NCBI RefSeq assembly: GCF_001742225.1 | Contig: NZ_CP017075.1 | Coordinates: 248,001-312,000 of the forward strand | Origin: Novosphingobium resinovorum | GTDB taxonomy: Bacteria > Pseudomonadota > Alphaproteobacteria > Sphingomonadales > Sphingomonadaceae | Direction: 5' to 3' | Length of the DNA stretch: 64,000 nucleotides | The notes under the pieces: generated by a model | Database searches by the model: none | Told to the model about the DNA's origin: nothing | What the model saw: the letters and a program-made list of their open reading frames with translations, nothing else | Shown here: one piece after another, positions 7,775-16,669 of the stretch | Position numbering within the stretch: position 1 is the stretch's first letter | How the letters are laid out: each line of letters begins with the position of its first letter | Made by a program: the position numbers and the translations under genes

Positions 7775-8473
7775 ATGTCTGCTGTCCGTGGAATTGATGC
7801 TGTCGTCTTCGACGTCGGCAAGGTGCTGATCGAGTGGGACATGCGCCTGCTGTTCGGCAAGCTGATCGTCGAGCCCGACCGGCTCGACTGGTTCATGGCC
7901 AACGTCGTCACGCAGGACTGGCACGTCGAGCACGACGGCGGCCGCGACCTCGCCGAGATGGTCGCCGCCCGCAAGGCCGAATTTCCCGGGCACGACGACC
8001 TGCTCGACGCCTACGCCACGCGCTTCGGCGAGACGATCCCCGGCAACGTCCCCGGCAGCCACGAGATCGTACGCGAACTGGCTGCGGGCGGCGTGCCGCT
8101 CTTCGCCATCACCAACTTCGCTAGCGCGTTCTGGCATGAATACCGCGCCGGAGAGCCGCTGTTCGACCTGTTCGGAGACATCGTCGTCTCGGGCGACGAG
8201 AAACTGCTCAAGCCCGATGCGCGTATCTTTGACCTGGCCGCACAGCGCTTCGGCCATGATCCGGCAGCGATGTTATTCATAGACGATAATGCCGACAACA
8301 TCGCCGCTGCGCGCGACCTCGGCTGGCAGGTGCATCACTTCGATGGCGCCGACGCGCTGCGAGCAGATCTGGCGGTGCGGGGGGTGCTCGCGTCGTCCCG
8401 GATCAAGTCCGGGACGACGAAGGGTATTAACGATCGAATCGCTCTGATTTCGCCGCCTTCACCGTCTGGTTAA
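7775..8473 (+). CDS. HAD-superfamily hydrolase
   Basis: A 232-residue protein. Motif I is VVFDVGKVL (nucleophile Asp13), motif II AITNFA, the motif III lysine is in LLKPDARIF, and motif IV is FIDDNADN. This fits YihX-like HAD phosphatases, in which the second motif I Asp is replaced, so a small phosphorylated substrate is expected but unknown. The start at 7775 follows GGGGG and lies after the rpmJ terminator. The last ~25 residues are encoded by a palindromic repeat (8391-8419) and the sequence after it, so the C-terminus looks extended by insertion. Confidence 0.85.
   Translation: MSAVRGIDAVVFDVGKVLIEWDMRLLFGKLIVEPDRLDWFMANVVTQDWHVEHDGGRDLAEMVAARKAEFPGHDDLLDAYATRFGETIPGNVPGSHEIVRELAAGGVPLFAITNFASAFWHEYRAGEPLFDLFGDIVVSGDEKLLKPDARIFDLAAQRFGHDPAAMLFIDDNADNIAAARDLGWQVHHFDGADALRADLAVRGVLASSRIKSGTTKGINDRIALISPPSPSG
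8391..8419. repeat. Short GTCCCGGA palindrome, family E copy 2, inside a coding end
   Basis: CGTCGTCCCGGA, five bases, TCCGGGACGACG: perfect 12-base arms, within the last codons of the HAD gene (encoding SSRIKSGTT). Confidence 0.8.
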
Positions 8474-8550
8474 AATTATTTCGCACTTGCAGCGAGACAG
8501 CTTGGCAAGTCCCGATTCCTGTTGCATCAATCGGTCAACAGGGAGTCACA

Positions 8551-9987
8551 ATGGCGACTGCGGGCAGCAAGAACTTCGACGAGATGCTCAACGCGGACGG
8601 CTCCGTACGTCCCGCTTACGAAGAATTCCGCCAATGGTTCGACGGTCAGGACACCACTTGGCTCAGGCGGCAGGATGCCGAGGCGGAGCGCTTCTTCCGC
8701 CGCATCGGCATCACCTTCAACGTCTATGGGGATGACGCGGGCGAGGAACGCCTGATCCCCTTCGACATGATCCCCCGCATCATCACCGCGCGCGAATGGC
8801 GCAAGCTGACGCGCGGGATCGAGCAGCGGGTGCGGGCGATCAACGCCTTCCTGCAGGATCTCTACCACCGTCAGGAGATCATCCGTTCCGGCCGCCTGCC
8901 GATCGAGGCGCTGCGCAACAACGAGGCGTTCCTCAGCCAGATGATCGGCTTCACGCCGCCGGGCGGGGTCTACACGCATATCGTCGGCATCGACCTCGTC
9001 CGCACCGGGCCGGACGACTTCATGGTGCTCGAAGACAACGCCCGCACGCCCTCCGGCGTCTCCTATATGCTGGAGAACCGCGAGACGATGATGGCGATGT
9101 TCCCGGAACTGTTCACTAAAGTTCCGGTACGCCCCGTCTCCGACTATCCGCGCCGCCTCGCCCGTTCGCTGCGGGCCTGCGCCCCGGCGGCCTACAAGGG
9201 CGGCAAGCGGCCGGTCGTGGCGGTGCTGACGCCGGGCATCTACAATTCCGCCTATTTCGAGCACGCGTTCCTCGCCGACCAGATGGGCGCGGAACTGGTC
9301 GAGGGCAGCGACCTGCGCGTCATGGACGGGCGTGTATGCATGCGCACGACCACCGGTTACAAGGCGATCGACGTGATCTACCGCCGGGTGGACGACGATT
9401 ACCTCGACCCGCTGACCTTCAATCCGAACTCGGTGCTGGGTGTCGCGGGCATCTTCGACGTCTACCGTTCGGGCGGCGTCACCATCGCCAATGCTCCGGG
9501 CACCGGCATCGCCGACGACAAGGCGATCTACAGCTACATGCCCGAGATCGTCGAATTCTACACCGGCGAGAAGCCGATCCTCCAGAACGTGCCGACGTGG
9601 CGCTGTTCGGAGGCGGATTCGCTAGGCTACGTGCTCGACAACCTTGCGGACCTCGTCGTCAAAGAAGTGCACGGTTCGGGCGGCTACGGCATGCTGATCG
9701 GCCCGACTTCCTCGAAAAAGGAGATCGCGGAGTTCGAGCAGAAACTGCGCGCCAAGCCGGGCAACTATATCGCCCAGCCGACGCTCTCGCTCTCGACCGT
9801 GCCGATCTTCACCAAGGAGGGCCTCGCGCCCCGGCACGTGGACTTACGGCCTTTCGTGCTCGTATCGCCCGACGGAATCGACATCACGCCGGGGGGGCTG
9901 ACGCGCGTGGCGCTCAAGAAGGGATCGCTGGTGGTCAATTCCTCGCAAGGGGGCGGCACCAAGGACAGCTGGGTGCTGGACGAATGA
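8551..9987 (+). CDS. Circularly permuted ATP-grasp protein (Anbu operon)
   Basis: A 478-residue protein of the DUF404/DUF407 (circularly permuted ATP-grasp 2) family; length and the opening FDEML, RLIPFD, FLQDLYH and VLEDNARTPSGVSY blocks match. VLEDN and KEVHGSGGYGMLIGP (about 371-385) are ATP-grasp nucleotide and metal-binding segments. Members are thought to form an amide or peptide bond using ATP, substrate unknown. AGGGAG precedes the start. It heads a four-gene operon with an alpha-E protein, a transglutaminase and Anbu. Confidence 0.93.
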   Translation: MATAGSKNFDEMLNADGSVRPAYEEFRQWFDGQDTTWLRRQDAEAERFFRRIGITFNVYGDDAGEERLIPFDMIPRIITAREWRKLTRGIEQRVRAINAFLQDLYHRQEIIRSGRLPIEALRNNEAFLSQMIGFTPPGGVYTHIVGIDLVRTGPDDFMVLEDNARTPSGVSYMLENRETMMAMFPELFTKVPVRPVSDYPRRLARSLRACAPAAYKGGKRPVVAVLTPGIYNSAYFEHAFLADQMGAELVEGSDLRVMDGRVCMRTTTGYKAIDVIYRRVDDDYLDPLTFNPNSVLGVAGIFDVYRSGGVTIANAPGTGIADDKAIYSYMPEIVEFYTGEKPILQNVPTWRCSEADSLGYVLDNLADLVVKEVHGSGGYGMLIGPTSSKKEIAEFEQKLRAKPGNYIAQPTLSLSTVPIFTKEGLAPRHVDLRPFVLVSPDGIDITPGGLTRVALKKGSLVVNSSQGGGTKDSWVLDE

Positions 9988-10018
9988 GCGCGGTGGATAT
10001 GAGCAGGGGCAAGAACTG

Positions 10019-10966
10019 ATGCTGGGCCGAGGCGCGAACGGCGTCTACTGGATGAGCCGCTATCTCGAACGCGCGGAGAATACCGCACGGTTGATCGACG
10101 TGGGCTTTCACCTCGCGCTGACGCGGGGTAGTCGCCAGTCGCAGGACGAGGAGTGGAAGTCGGTCCTCACCACGACCGGCCAGCTTGAAGCCTATTGTGA
10201 AACCCACAGCGAGTTCACCGGCCCACAGGTGTTCAATTTTCTGCTGCGCGAAAAGGACAATCCCGGTTCGGTACTGGCGATGGTCGAGAACGCACGGACC
10301 AATGCGCGCGTGGTGCGCACCAGCCTGACCAATGCGGTGTGGGAGACCACCAACGAAGGCTGGATGAACTTGCGCGAACTGCTCGCGCGGCCGGTCCGCG
10401 AGACGAGTCTGGGTGAAGTGCTGCGCGAGATCCGCCGCACCGGGACGTTGGTGCGCGGCGCGCTCGAGGGCACGATGCTGCGCAACGAGGTGTTCAACTT
10501 CTCGCGCATCGGCACCTTCATCGAGCGGGCGGACAACACCGCGCGCATCCTCGATGTGAAGTACTACGTCTTGCTGCCCTCGGCGGCGTGGGTGGGCTCC
10601 AGCCTCGACAACGTGCAGTGGGACACGCTGCTGCGCTCGGTGGCAGGCAACCGGGCCTATTCGTGGCTCAACGCCGGTTCGATGGACCCGCGCGGCATCG
10701 CGAAGTTCCTGATCCTCGATGGGCAGTTCCCGCGCAGCCTTGTGTTCTGCTTTGACAAGATCCGCAGCAACATGGCGGGGCTTGCCAAGGAATACGGTGT
10801 GGAGGTTCCGGCGCACGAATTGCTGCGCGATGCGGGGGCCAGGCTGCATCAGACCTCGATCGAGGAGATTTTCGAGACCGGCCTGCACGAATTCCTGCAG
10901 GATTTCATCGGCAAGACCATCGAGATCAGCAGCGCTATCGCCGCCGATTATCGGTTCAGCGAGTAG
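10019..10966 (+). CDS. Alpha-E domain protein (Anbu operon)
   Basis: A 315-residue, almost wholly helical protein opening MLGRGANGVYWMSRYLERAE, which is characteristic of the alpha-E domain (COG2307). Repeated ERA(E/D)NTAR segments occur near 17-23 and 169-175. Its biochemical role is not established; it almost always accompanies the circularly permuted ATP-grasp protein and may be its partner. It starts 31 bp after the ATP-grasp stop, with GCAGGGG as ribosome site. Confidence 0.92.
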   Translation: MLGRGANGVYWMSRYLERAENTARLIDVGFHLALTRGSRQSQDEEWKSVLTTTGQLEAYCETHSEFTGPQVFNFLLREKDNPGSVLAMVENARTNARVVRTSLTNAVWETTNEGWMNLRELLARPVRETSLGEVLREIRRTGTLVRGALEGTMLRNEVFNFSRIGTFIERADNTARILDVKYYVLLPSAAWVGSSLDNVQWDTLLRSVAGNRAYSWLNAGSMDPRGIAKFLILDGQFPRSLVFCFDKIRSNMAGLAKEYGVEVPAHELLRDAGARLHQTSIEEIFETGLHEFLQDFIGKTIEISSAIAADYRFSE

Positions 10967-10978
10967 GAGGGCACAAGA

Positions 10979-11839
10979 GTGCTCCTGACCGTCAAGCACG
11001 CCACGCGCTATGCCTTCGCCGGTAAAGTGACTCACGGGCTGCAGCGCCTGCGTCTCAAGCCCAAGTCGACGCACGGGCAGGAAGTGCTCGACTGGCGCAT
11101 GACGCTGGAGGGCGCGGCCACTCAGGCGTCCTACGAGGACCAGCATTACAATCATGTCGATCTCGTCTCGATCGAGCCGGGCGTGCCGGAGGTGGTGGTG
11201 ACTTGCGAGGGCACCGTCCGGACGGTCGACAACAACGGCGTCGTCGGCCAGAACTTCGGGCTTATGCCGCTGTGGTGCTTCCTGCGGCCGACGAAGCTGA
11301 CGAAGCCCGGTCCCAAGGTGCGGCAGCTCCTCGCCGGAATCGAGGCCGATCGCTCCGACCTCCTGGGTTATCTCCACACCCTGTCGAGCGTGATCGGCGA
11401 GCAGGTGGAATACGTGCCGGGCACCACCGATTCGCAAACGACTGCCGAACAGGCGCTAGCGGCCGGGAAGGGCGTGTGTCAGGATCACGCGCATATCTTC
11501 ATCGCCGCCGGACGTATGCTCGACGTGCCGATGCGTTACGTCGGCGGTTATCTTCGGATCGATGACCGTGTCGAGCAGGAGGCCGGCCACGGCTGGGCCG
11601 AGGCGCATGTGCCCGGGCTCGGCTGGGTGGGCTTCGACGTTTCCAACGCGATCTGTCCGGACGAGCGCTATATCCGCGTGGCGACGGGCTGCGACTACTC
11701 CGAAGCCGCGCCGGTCACCGGCATCGCCATGGGGGCGGGAGAAACCCGACTCGACGTTCATCTATCGGTAGATGAGAATCGGGTAGGAATGCAGCAGCAG
11801 TCCGCACAGGGCGGGCAGCAGCAGACGCAAGGCAGCTAG
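10979..11839 (+). CDS. Transglutaminase-like cysteine protease/amidase (Anbu operon)
   Basis: A 286-residue protein with a GTG start 12 bp after the alpha-E stop; GGAGG precedes it. An N-terminal beta domain (about 1-100) precedes the transglutaminase core. The catalytic triad is visible: Cys167 in GKGVCQDHAH, His204 in HGWAEAH, Asp220 in VGFDVSN. In bacteria this family is usually a peptidase or amidase rather than a cross-linker. The C-terminus is a Gln-rich tail (QQQSAQGGQQQTQ). Confidence 0.92.
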   Translation: MLLTVKHATRYAFAGKVTHGLQRLRLKPKSTHGQEVLDWRMTLEGAATQASYEDQHYNHVDLVSIEPGVPEVVVTCEGTVRTVDNNGVVGQNFGLMPLWCFLRPTKLTKPGPKVRQLLAGIEADRSDLLGYLHTLSSVIGEQVEYVPGTTDSQTTAEQALAAGKGVCQDHAHIFIAAGRMLDVPMRYVGGYLRIDDRVEQEAGHGWAEAHVPGLGWVGFDVSNAICPDERYIRVATGCDYSEAAPVTGIAMGAGETRLDVHLSVDENRVGMQQQSAQGGQQQTQGS

Positions 11840-11899
11840 ACCCTCACCGCACGGTGGGGTACGGGCGGCACGGGTTTGCACGGGGTTTGACGTAGTACC

Positions 11900-12640
11900 A
11901 TGACTTATTGTGTCGGCATGATGCTGGATCGCGGGCTCGTCCTGATGAGCGACACGCGCACCAATTCGGGCGTCGACAACATCTCGACCTTCCGCAAGAT
12001 GGTCCACTGGGAAATTCCCGGCGAGCGGATCATCTCGGTCATGACGGCGGGCAACCTCGCCACCACGCAGGCGGTCATCAGCCAGCTGGAAGAGCGCACC
12101 AAGGCCCCTTCCGAGCGGCACAATTCGCTGCTCGAGGCACCGACGATGTTCAAGGTCGCCTCGATCGTGGGCAACCTGCTGCAGGACATCATCGAGGAAC
12201 GCGCCACCGACAACGGCCAGAAGGCCGCCGCCGGAACCTTCAGCGCCTCGATGATCGTGGCGGGCCAGATCAAGGGCATGGAACCGCGCCTGTTCCTGAT
12301 CTACCCCGAGGGCAATTTCATCGAGGCCAGCTTCGACACACCGTTCTTCCAGATCGGCGAGACCAAGTACGGCCGCCCGATCCTCATCCGCGGCTACGAC
12401 CGCGACATGAGCTTCGAAAGCGCGGTGAAGCTGATGACGGTGTCGTTCGATTCGACGTTGAAGGCGAACTTGTCGGTGGGCCTGCCACTTGACCTGCTGG
12501 TGATCGAGCGGGACAACTTCACCCCCCGGCACGAGCGGCGGATCGACGCTTCGGACCCGTACTTCCAGTCGGTGTCGACCAGTTGGAGCGAGGCGCTGCG
12601 CAATGCGCTGGACGGGTTGCCGGATTATCGGATGGGTTGA
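11900..12640 (+). CDS. Anbu-type proteasome-like peptidase
   Basis: A 246-residue protein beginning MTYCVGMMLDRGLVLMSDTR, the signature of Anbu (ancestral beta subunit), a bacterial relative of the 20S proteasome beta subunit and HslV. Thr2 is exposed by removal of Met1 and should be the N-terminal nucleophile; SDTRTN (17-22) and the RKMV lysine near residue 33 match the supporting catalytic residues. Known Anbu assemblies form open helical rings rather than closed chambers. The link to ATP-grasp, alpha-E and transglutaminase genes is the conserved context, suggesting synthesis and breakdown of one unusual amide or peptide. Confidence 0.93.
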   Translation: MTYCVGMMLDRGLVLMSDTRTNSGVDNISTFRKMVHWEIPGERIISVMTAGNLATTQAVISQLEERTKAPSERHNSLLEAPTMFKVASIVGNLLQDIIEERATDNGQKAAAGTFSASMIVAGQIKGMEPRLFLIYPEGNFIEASFDTPFFQIGETKYGRPILIRGYDRDMSFESAVKLMTVSFDSTLKANLSVGLPLDLLVIERDNFTPRHERRIDASDPYFQSVSTSWSEALRNALDGLPDYRMG

Positions 12641-12653
12641 GGGCTTCGGTTTA

Positions 12654-12774
12654 GGCCCACCCCGCTGCGACTAGTTCGCTGCGCTCACAAGTCTCGCGGC
12701 CCTCGCGTAAACGGGAGGGCAAAGTGCAGGTCTCTCATTCCCCTCCCGTTTACGGGAGGGGGCAGGGGTGGGCC
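12654..12774. repeat. Dispersed repeat, family C copy 2
   Basis: Begins GGCCCACCCCGCTGCGACTA, contains two hairpins built on CTCGCGTAAACGGGAGGG and CTCCCGTTTACGGGAG, and ends GGGGTGGGCC complementary to the start. It separates the Anbu gene from the end of the convergent P450 gene. Confidence 0.8.
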
Positions 12775-14055
12775 TCAGGTCTTTACATCCCACACCAGCG
12801 GCAGGTTACGGATCGAGAGCAGCCCCGGGAACACCGTCGTATCCGCACCCGGTTTCGCCCGGAACTCGGGTATGCGGCTGAACCATTCCTCCAGCAGTAC
12901 CCGCAACTCGCGCCGTGCCAGGTGCGCGCCAAGGCAGATGTGCACCCCGCCGACGAAGGTGAAATGCCGGTTGGCCTTGCGCTCCGGATCGAACGTGCGC
13001 GGATCGTCGAAGCGCGCCGGATCAAAGTTGCCCGCCGGGTTCAGGCACTGGAACGAATCGCCCTTGCGCACCTGAACCCCGTGCCATTCGAAGTCCTTCG
13101 TCGCCGTCCGCGTGGATGACAGGATCGGCTGTGTGCGCAGGAATTCCTCGACCGCGCCGTTGATAAGCTCGGGCCGTTCGCGGATCGTGCGCTGGATTTC
13201 CGGCTGGAGCGCCATGCGCCGGAACATCTGCGCGATCGTCGCGGCCACGGTGTCCAGCCCGCCGAGCCAGAGGAACCAGACCATGCCGATCTTCTCGTCC
13301 TCGGTCGGGGGTCGGCCCTCGATCCGGCCATGGGCGATCGCGGAGACGAGATGGCCGTCCGGCGCGCGCTCCTTCTCGGCAATGAAAGCGCGCAGGAAAT
13401 CGAGAACTCCGCGCAGCGCCGCCTGCATCCTGGCAAGGTCGCCCGAGTGCAGGATTTCCCACTCCCAATCGAGGAACTGCTCGAACATCTCTTCGGGAAA
13501 GCCCATCAGGCCCATGAAGATGCGCACCGGATAGACCCGGCCGAAGTCCCAGGCCATGTCCACTTCGCCCTTGTCGGCGACGGCGTCGATCATCTCGGTC
13601 ACGACCTTGCGGATGCGCGGTTCAAGGTCGCGGGTGATCCGCGCCGGGCTGAAATACGGCATCAGATAGAGCCGGTACTTCTGGTGGTCCGGCGGGTCGA
13701 TGGCGAGAGGGATCGACTTGAAGGTCTCGCCGATCAGGCGCTGGAACTCGGCCGTCCCGGCGTTCGAGAAGTGGTCGTTGTCGGTATAGACCCGCTCGAT
13801 GTCGGCATAGTGCGAGACCACCCAGTTGCCGCGCTGGTTGCCCGAAATCGCGCCGAGGCCATGCCGCATCGGCGGATTGTAGAGCAGACGGGGAATATCC
13901 TCGCTGTTGAGCCACGCAAAGGGCTCGTAGGGATCGACGAGGTCGTTAGGTTCGCTGCCGTTCGCGAAGGACAGATCTACGATGCGGTCCTTCGGTACGT
14001 TGTCCGGCGCTTCGTAGTCCACGCGGATGTCGTCAAGCGTTCGCGATTGTGGCAT
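12775..14055 (-). CDS. Cytochrome P450
   Basis: A 426-residue bacterial class I P450 without a membrane anchor. Visible hallmarks: I-helix LGGLDTVAAT (264-273, Asp/Thr oxygen-activation pair), K-helix ExxR in EEFLR (303-307), and heme motif FVGGVHICLG (367-376) with the Cys374 thiolate. It needs an external ferredoxin and reductase, neither encoded here. It is divergent from an amidohydrolase, suggesting a shared catabolic role. Substrate is unknown. The start is MPQSRT; a longer frame upstream is not supported. Confidence 0.95.
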   Translation of the reverse strand: MPQSRTLDDIRVDYEAPDNVPKDRIVDLSFANGSEPNDLVDPYEPFAWLNSEDIPRLLYNPPMRHGLGAISGNQRGNWVVSHYADIERVYTDNDHFSNAGTAEFQRLIGETFKSIPLAIDPPDHQKYRLYLMPYFSPARITRDLEPRIRKVVTEMIDAVADKGEVDMAWDFGRVYPVRIFMGLMGFPEEMFEQFLDWEWEILHSGDLARMQAALRGVLDFLRAFIAEKERAPDGHLVSAIAHGRIEGRPPTEDEKIGMVWFLWLGGLDTVAATIAQMFRRMALQPEIQRTIRERPELINGAVEEFLRTQPILSSTRTATKDFEWHGVQVRKGDSFQCLNPAGNFDPARFDDPRTFDPERKANRHFTFVGGVHICLGAHLARRELRVLLEEWFSRIPEFRAKPGADTTVFPGLLSIRNLPLVWDVKT

Positions 14056-14246
14056 GTTCGTCTCCCGGATGAATAGATGCCGGGATGGCCGCTCCGCAAC
14101 AAGAGGGCCGCAAGCGAGACAAGCGACGCAATCCCGCCGTCTCGCGCCTCGCAATGCCAGTCATCGTCCCGGCGTTGCCCTGCGCGATTGTGCGAACCCG
14201 GCCCGGTTGCGAAATGAGAGGCAATTGTTTTTCGGGAGATTGAGTG

Positions 14247-15512
14247 ATGGCCGAGTCTGAAACCCAGGAGATGGCGCAGAACGCGCGCAAGTACTGGTCG
14301 GCGGATGGATATAGCGAAGGCGGCGTGATCCGCGAGGTCGATTATGCCTCGCAGTCTGGTGGCCTCGACCCGATGTTCGAAGGTATTAAGATCGTCGATA
14401 CCGACACCCACATCACCGAGGCGCCGGACCTTTTCACCAGCCGCGCGCCAGCGGGCTGGAAGGACAAGATGCCCCGCGTGGAGCGGGTCAACGGCACCGA
14501 CCGCTGGTTCGTGGGCGACCGCGACTTCGGCACGCTGGGCGGCAACGTCATTCGCGCCGACAACAACAAGCTGCTCGGGCGCCTGGCCTTCCCGAAGCTG
14601 GAGCAGGCGCATCCCGGGGGCCATGAACTCAAGGCGCGCCTGCAGGCGATGGACGATATGGGCGTCCATGCGCAGATCTGCTTCCAGAATTCCGGCGTGA
14701 CGCAGGCTGGTTCGCTGATGAGCCTGGGTGACCTCGACCTCGCGCTCAAGGTCATCCAGATCTACAACGACGCCTCGGCCGAGTTCCAGGAGACCTCGGG
14801 CCAGCGCATCTTCAACATGGCGCATCTGCCGTTCTGGGACCAGAAGGCTCTGGAAACCGAGGCGAGGCGCTGCCACGATCTCGGCCTCAAGGGCTTCGTG
14901 CTGCCCGACACGCCTGAGCGCGTCGGCGTGCCCAGCTTCAATTACGAATACTGGACGCCGTTCCTCGAGATGTGCGAGGCGACCGGCATGCCGCTGAACT
15001 TCCACCTAAACGCGGCGATCGATCCCAACACCCTGACCTGGGAAGGCTTCCAGTTCGAGCAGACGCTGTCGGTGGTGGCGACGATGTTCTCGATCGGTAA
15101 CGCGGCGACGCTGGGTAACTGGATGGTCTCGGGTCGCCTCGACCGGCATCCCAAGCTCAAGATCGGCCTGATCGAAAGCGGCGCGGGCTGGGTGCCCTTC
15201 GCGGTCGAGGCGCTGGAGCACCAGTTCCGCGAAATGCTGCCGATCAAGCGCGATGTGCTCAAGAAGCAGCCCTGGGACTACTTCCGCGATCACTTCTTCT
15301 GCACCTTCTGGTTCGAGAAGATAGCGCCCAAGTATCTGCTGGAGATCATCGGCGTCGACAACGTCATGTTCGAGACCGACTTCCCGCACCCGACCTCGCT
15401 CTATCCGGGCGTGCAGGAGCACCTGAAGGACGTGTTGGGCGGCTATGACCACGCGACCCGCAAGAAGGTGCTGCAGGACAACGCGGTGCGTTTGTACAAC
15501 CTGCCGTTCTGA
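14247..15512 (+). CDS. Amidohydrolase family protein (ACMSD-like TIM barrel)
   Basis: A 421-residue protein. After an ~45-residue N-terminal extension comes DTDTHITE (metal site; the usual second histidine is Thr here), then the mid-barrel HLNAAID, and later GLIESGAGWVPF and FETDFPHPTSLYPG near the C-terminus. These are hallmarks of the amidohydrolase-2 family, which includes decarboxylases and ring-fission product hydrolases. GGGAG lies 9 bp before the ATG at 14247; the GTG three bases earlier is less likely. It is divergent from the P450, so a joint catabolic role is inferred. Confidence 0.9.
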   Translation: MAESETQEMAQNARKYWSADGYSEGGVIREVDYASQSGGLDPMFEGIKIVDTDTHITEAPDLFTSRAPAGWKDKMPRVERVNGTDRWFVGDRDFGTLGGNVIRADNNKLLGRLAFPKLEQAHPGGHELKARLQAMDDMGVHAQICFQNSGVTQAGSLMSLGDLDLALKVIQIYNDASAEFQETSGQRIFNMAHLPFWDQKALETEARRCHDLGLKGFVLPDTPERVGVPSFNYEYWTPFLEMCEATGMPLNFHLNAAIDPNTLTWEGFQFEQTLSVVATMFSIGNAATLGNWMVSGRLDRHPKLKIGLIESGAGWVPFAVEALEHQFREMLPIKRDVLKKQPWDYFRDHFFCTFWFEKIAPKYLLEIIGVDNVMFETDFPHPTSLYPGVQEHLKDVLGGYDHATRKKVLQDNAVRLYNLPF

Positions 15513-15521
15513 CGCCGGAGA

Positions 15522-15642
15522 ATCCTCCCCGTTCCGAAGGAATGGGGAGGGGGACCGCCCGCGTAGCGGGTGGTGGAGGGGAGAACCCCCTCCGTCAGCC
15601 CTGCGGACTGCCACCTCCCCATCGCTTCGCGACAGGGAGGAT
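15522..15642. repeat. Dispersed ~120-bp repeat, family A copy 2
   Basis: Same ends (ATCCTCCC and GGGAGGAT) and same internal block order as 253-377, with several substitutions. It occupies nearly all the gap between convergent genes. Confidence 0.8.
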
Positions 15643-15643
15643 G

Positions 15644-16333
15644 TTAGTGCCGGTAGAACAGCGTCACGGACGCCACGTGGTTCATCCGCGTGCGTCCGCG
15701 GGTCTGATCGATGGTCTGATTCAGATAGCCCAGTTCCAGCGTCGAGGCGCCGGGAAGGCCCACTTCCGCACCGACGAAGCTGCGCAGCTGGTCGAAGCCG
15801 CTGCGTGCGCCCCAGTCGGTGTCGTTGAGCGCCACGAAACCTTCGGCATAGACCAACGCATTCACCGCATCGCTGCCGGCCTTGAGCGGGTGTTCGTAGC
15901 GGATCATCTCGCGCAGGCGCCAGCCCACGTCGCTGCCGTCCGAACGCCAGCGCTGCTCCAGCCGCGTGCGTGAGGACAACTCGCCGCCGAAAGGCTTGCC
16001 GAGGGCGAGGTTCAACTGCTGAAAGCTGCGCTCCTCGTTGATGTCGCGGCCGCCGTCGACGGGCGACACGATATGCGCGTAGCCTTGGTACAGAGTGGCC
16101 GAGGACGAGAGCTTAACCCCCACCGCTCCGCGCAGCAGCAGGGCGTCGAGGCGCGAGATGCCGTCGCCGATGCGGGGCTGGAATTCGGCGAAATAGACCA
16201 CGTCGCCGGAAATCGGTCCCATCGCCGTGAGATTGATCCAGGCCTGCTCGTCCTGTGTCGTTTCCGCGTGAACGGAACTGGAGGTCAACACGGCGGCAGC
16301 GGTCAGGGCGAGGTGGGCGAGGCGCGAAATCAT
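15644..16333 (-). CDS. DUF2490 outer-membrane protein
   Basis: A 229-residue protein with a signal peptide cleaved after SVHA (about residue 23). The mature part is built of alternating strands with aromatic girdles (QAWINLTAMG, VVYFAEFQPRIG, RLDALLLRGAVG) and ends LFYRH, an outer-membrane beta-barrel C-terminus. This fits DUF2490 proteins, of unknown function. The gene stands alone, convergent with the amidohydrolase across a family A repeat. Confidence 0.85.
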   Translation of the reverse strand: MISRLAHLALTAAAVLTSSSVHAETTQDEQAWINLTAMGPISGDVVYFAEFQPRIGDGISRLDALLLRGAVGVKLSSSATLYQGYAHIVSPVDGGRDINEERSFQQLNLALGKPFGGELSSRTRLEQRWRSDGSDVGWRLREMIRYEHPLKAGSDAVNALVYAEGFVALNDTDWGARSGFDQLRSFVGAEVGLPGASTLELGYLNQTIDQTRGRTRMNHVASVTLFYRH

Positions 16334-16476
16334 GGCGCGGCGATATGGCTGGAACGTGTCGCATTCATTGCTGGGGCGTCAGGTCTTGTATCGCCGACAG
16401 TCTCGCAAAGCCCTCTTTCGCGAAGGATGATCCCGCACTAGTCTGGCTGTCCAATAATAAGCAGGAGAGGTGTCAT

Positions 16477-16665
16477 ATGTTCGTGAAGCTAACCGGGGCA
16501 GACCGCACCGCGACCGCCATCAACGCCTCGCAGGTGACATTCGTGTCCCAGGTGACCGAAGGCACCCGCATCCGTTTCGGCGAAGGGCGTTCGGTCACCG
16601 TGGTGGAGCCGCTCGACGAAGTGATCGAGCGGCTGAACAAGACACTCTCCTTCCCGGAGACCTGA
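16477..16665 (+). CDS. Small FlbD-like protein
   Basis: A 62-residue protein, MFVKLTGADRTATAINASQV and onward, with strong GGAGAGG upstream of the ATG. The pattern of a short sheet (KLT, ASQVTFV), then VTVVEPLDEVIERLN, resembles the FlbD/SwrD family of small proteins near flagellar genes, but no flagellar genes are in the window. Function unknown. It converges with the deoxyribosyltransferase-like gene, only 4 bp apart. Confidence 0.7.
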   Translation: MFVKLTGADRTATAINASQVTFVSQVTEGTRIRFGEGRSVTVVEPLDEVIERLNKTLSFPET

Positions 16666-16669
16666 AGGG

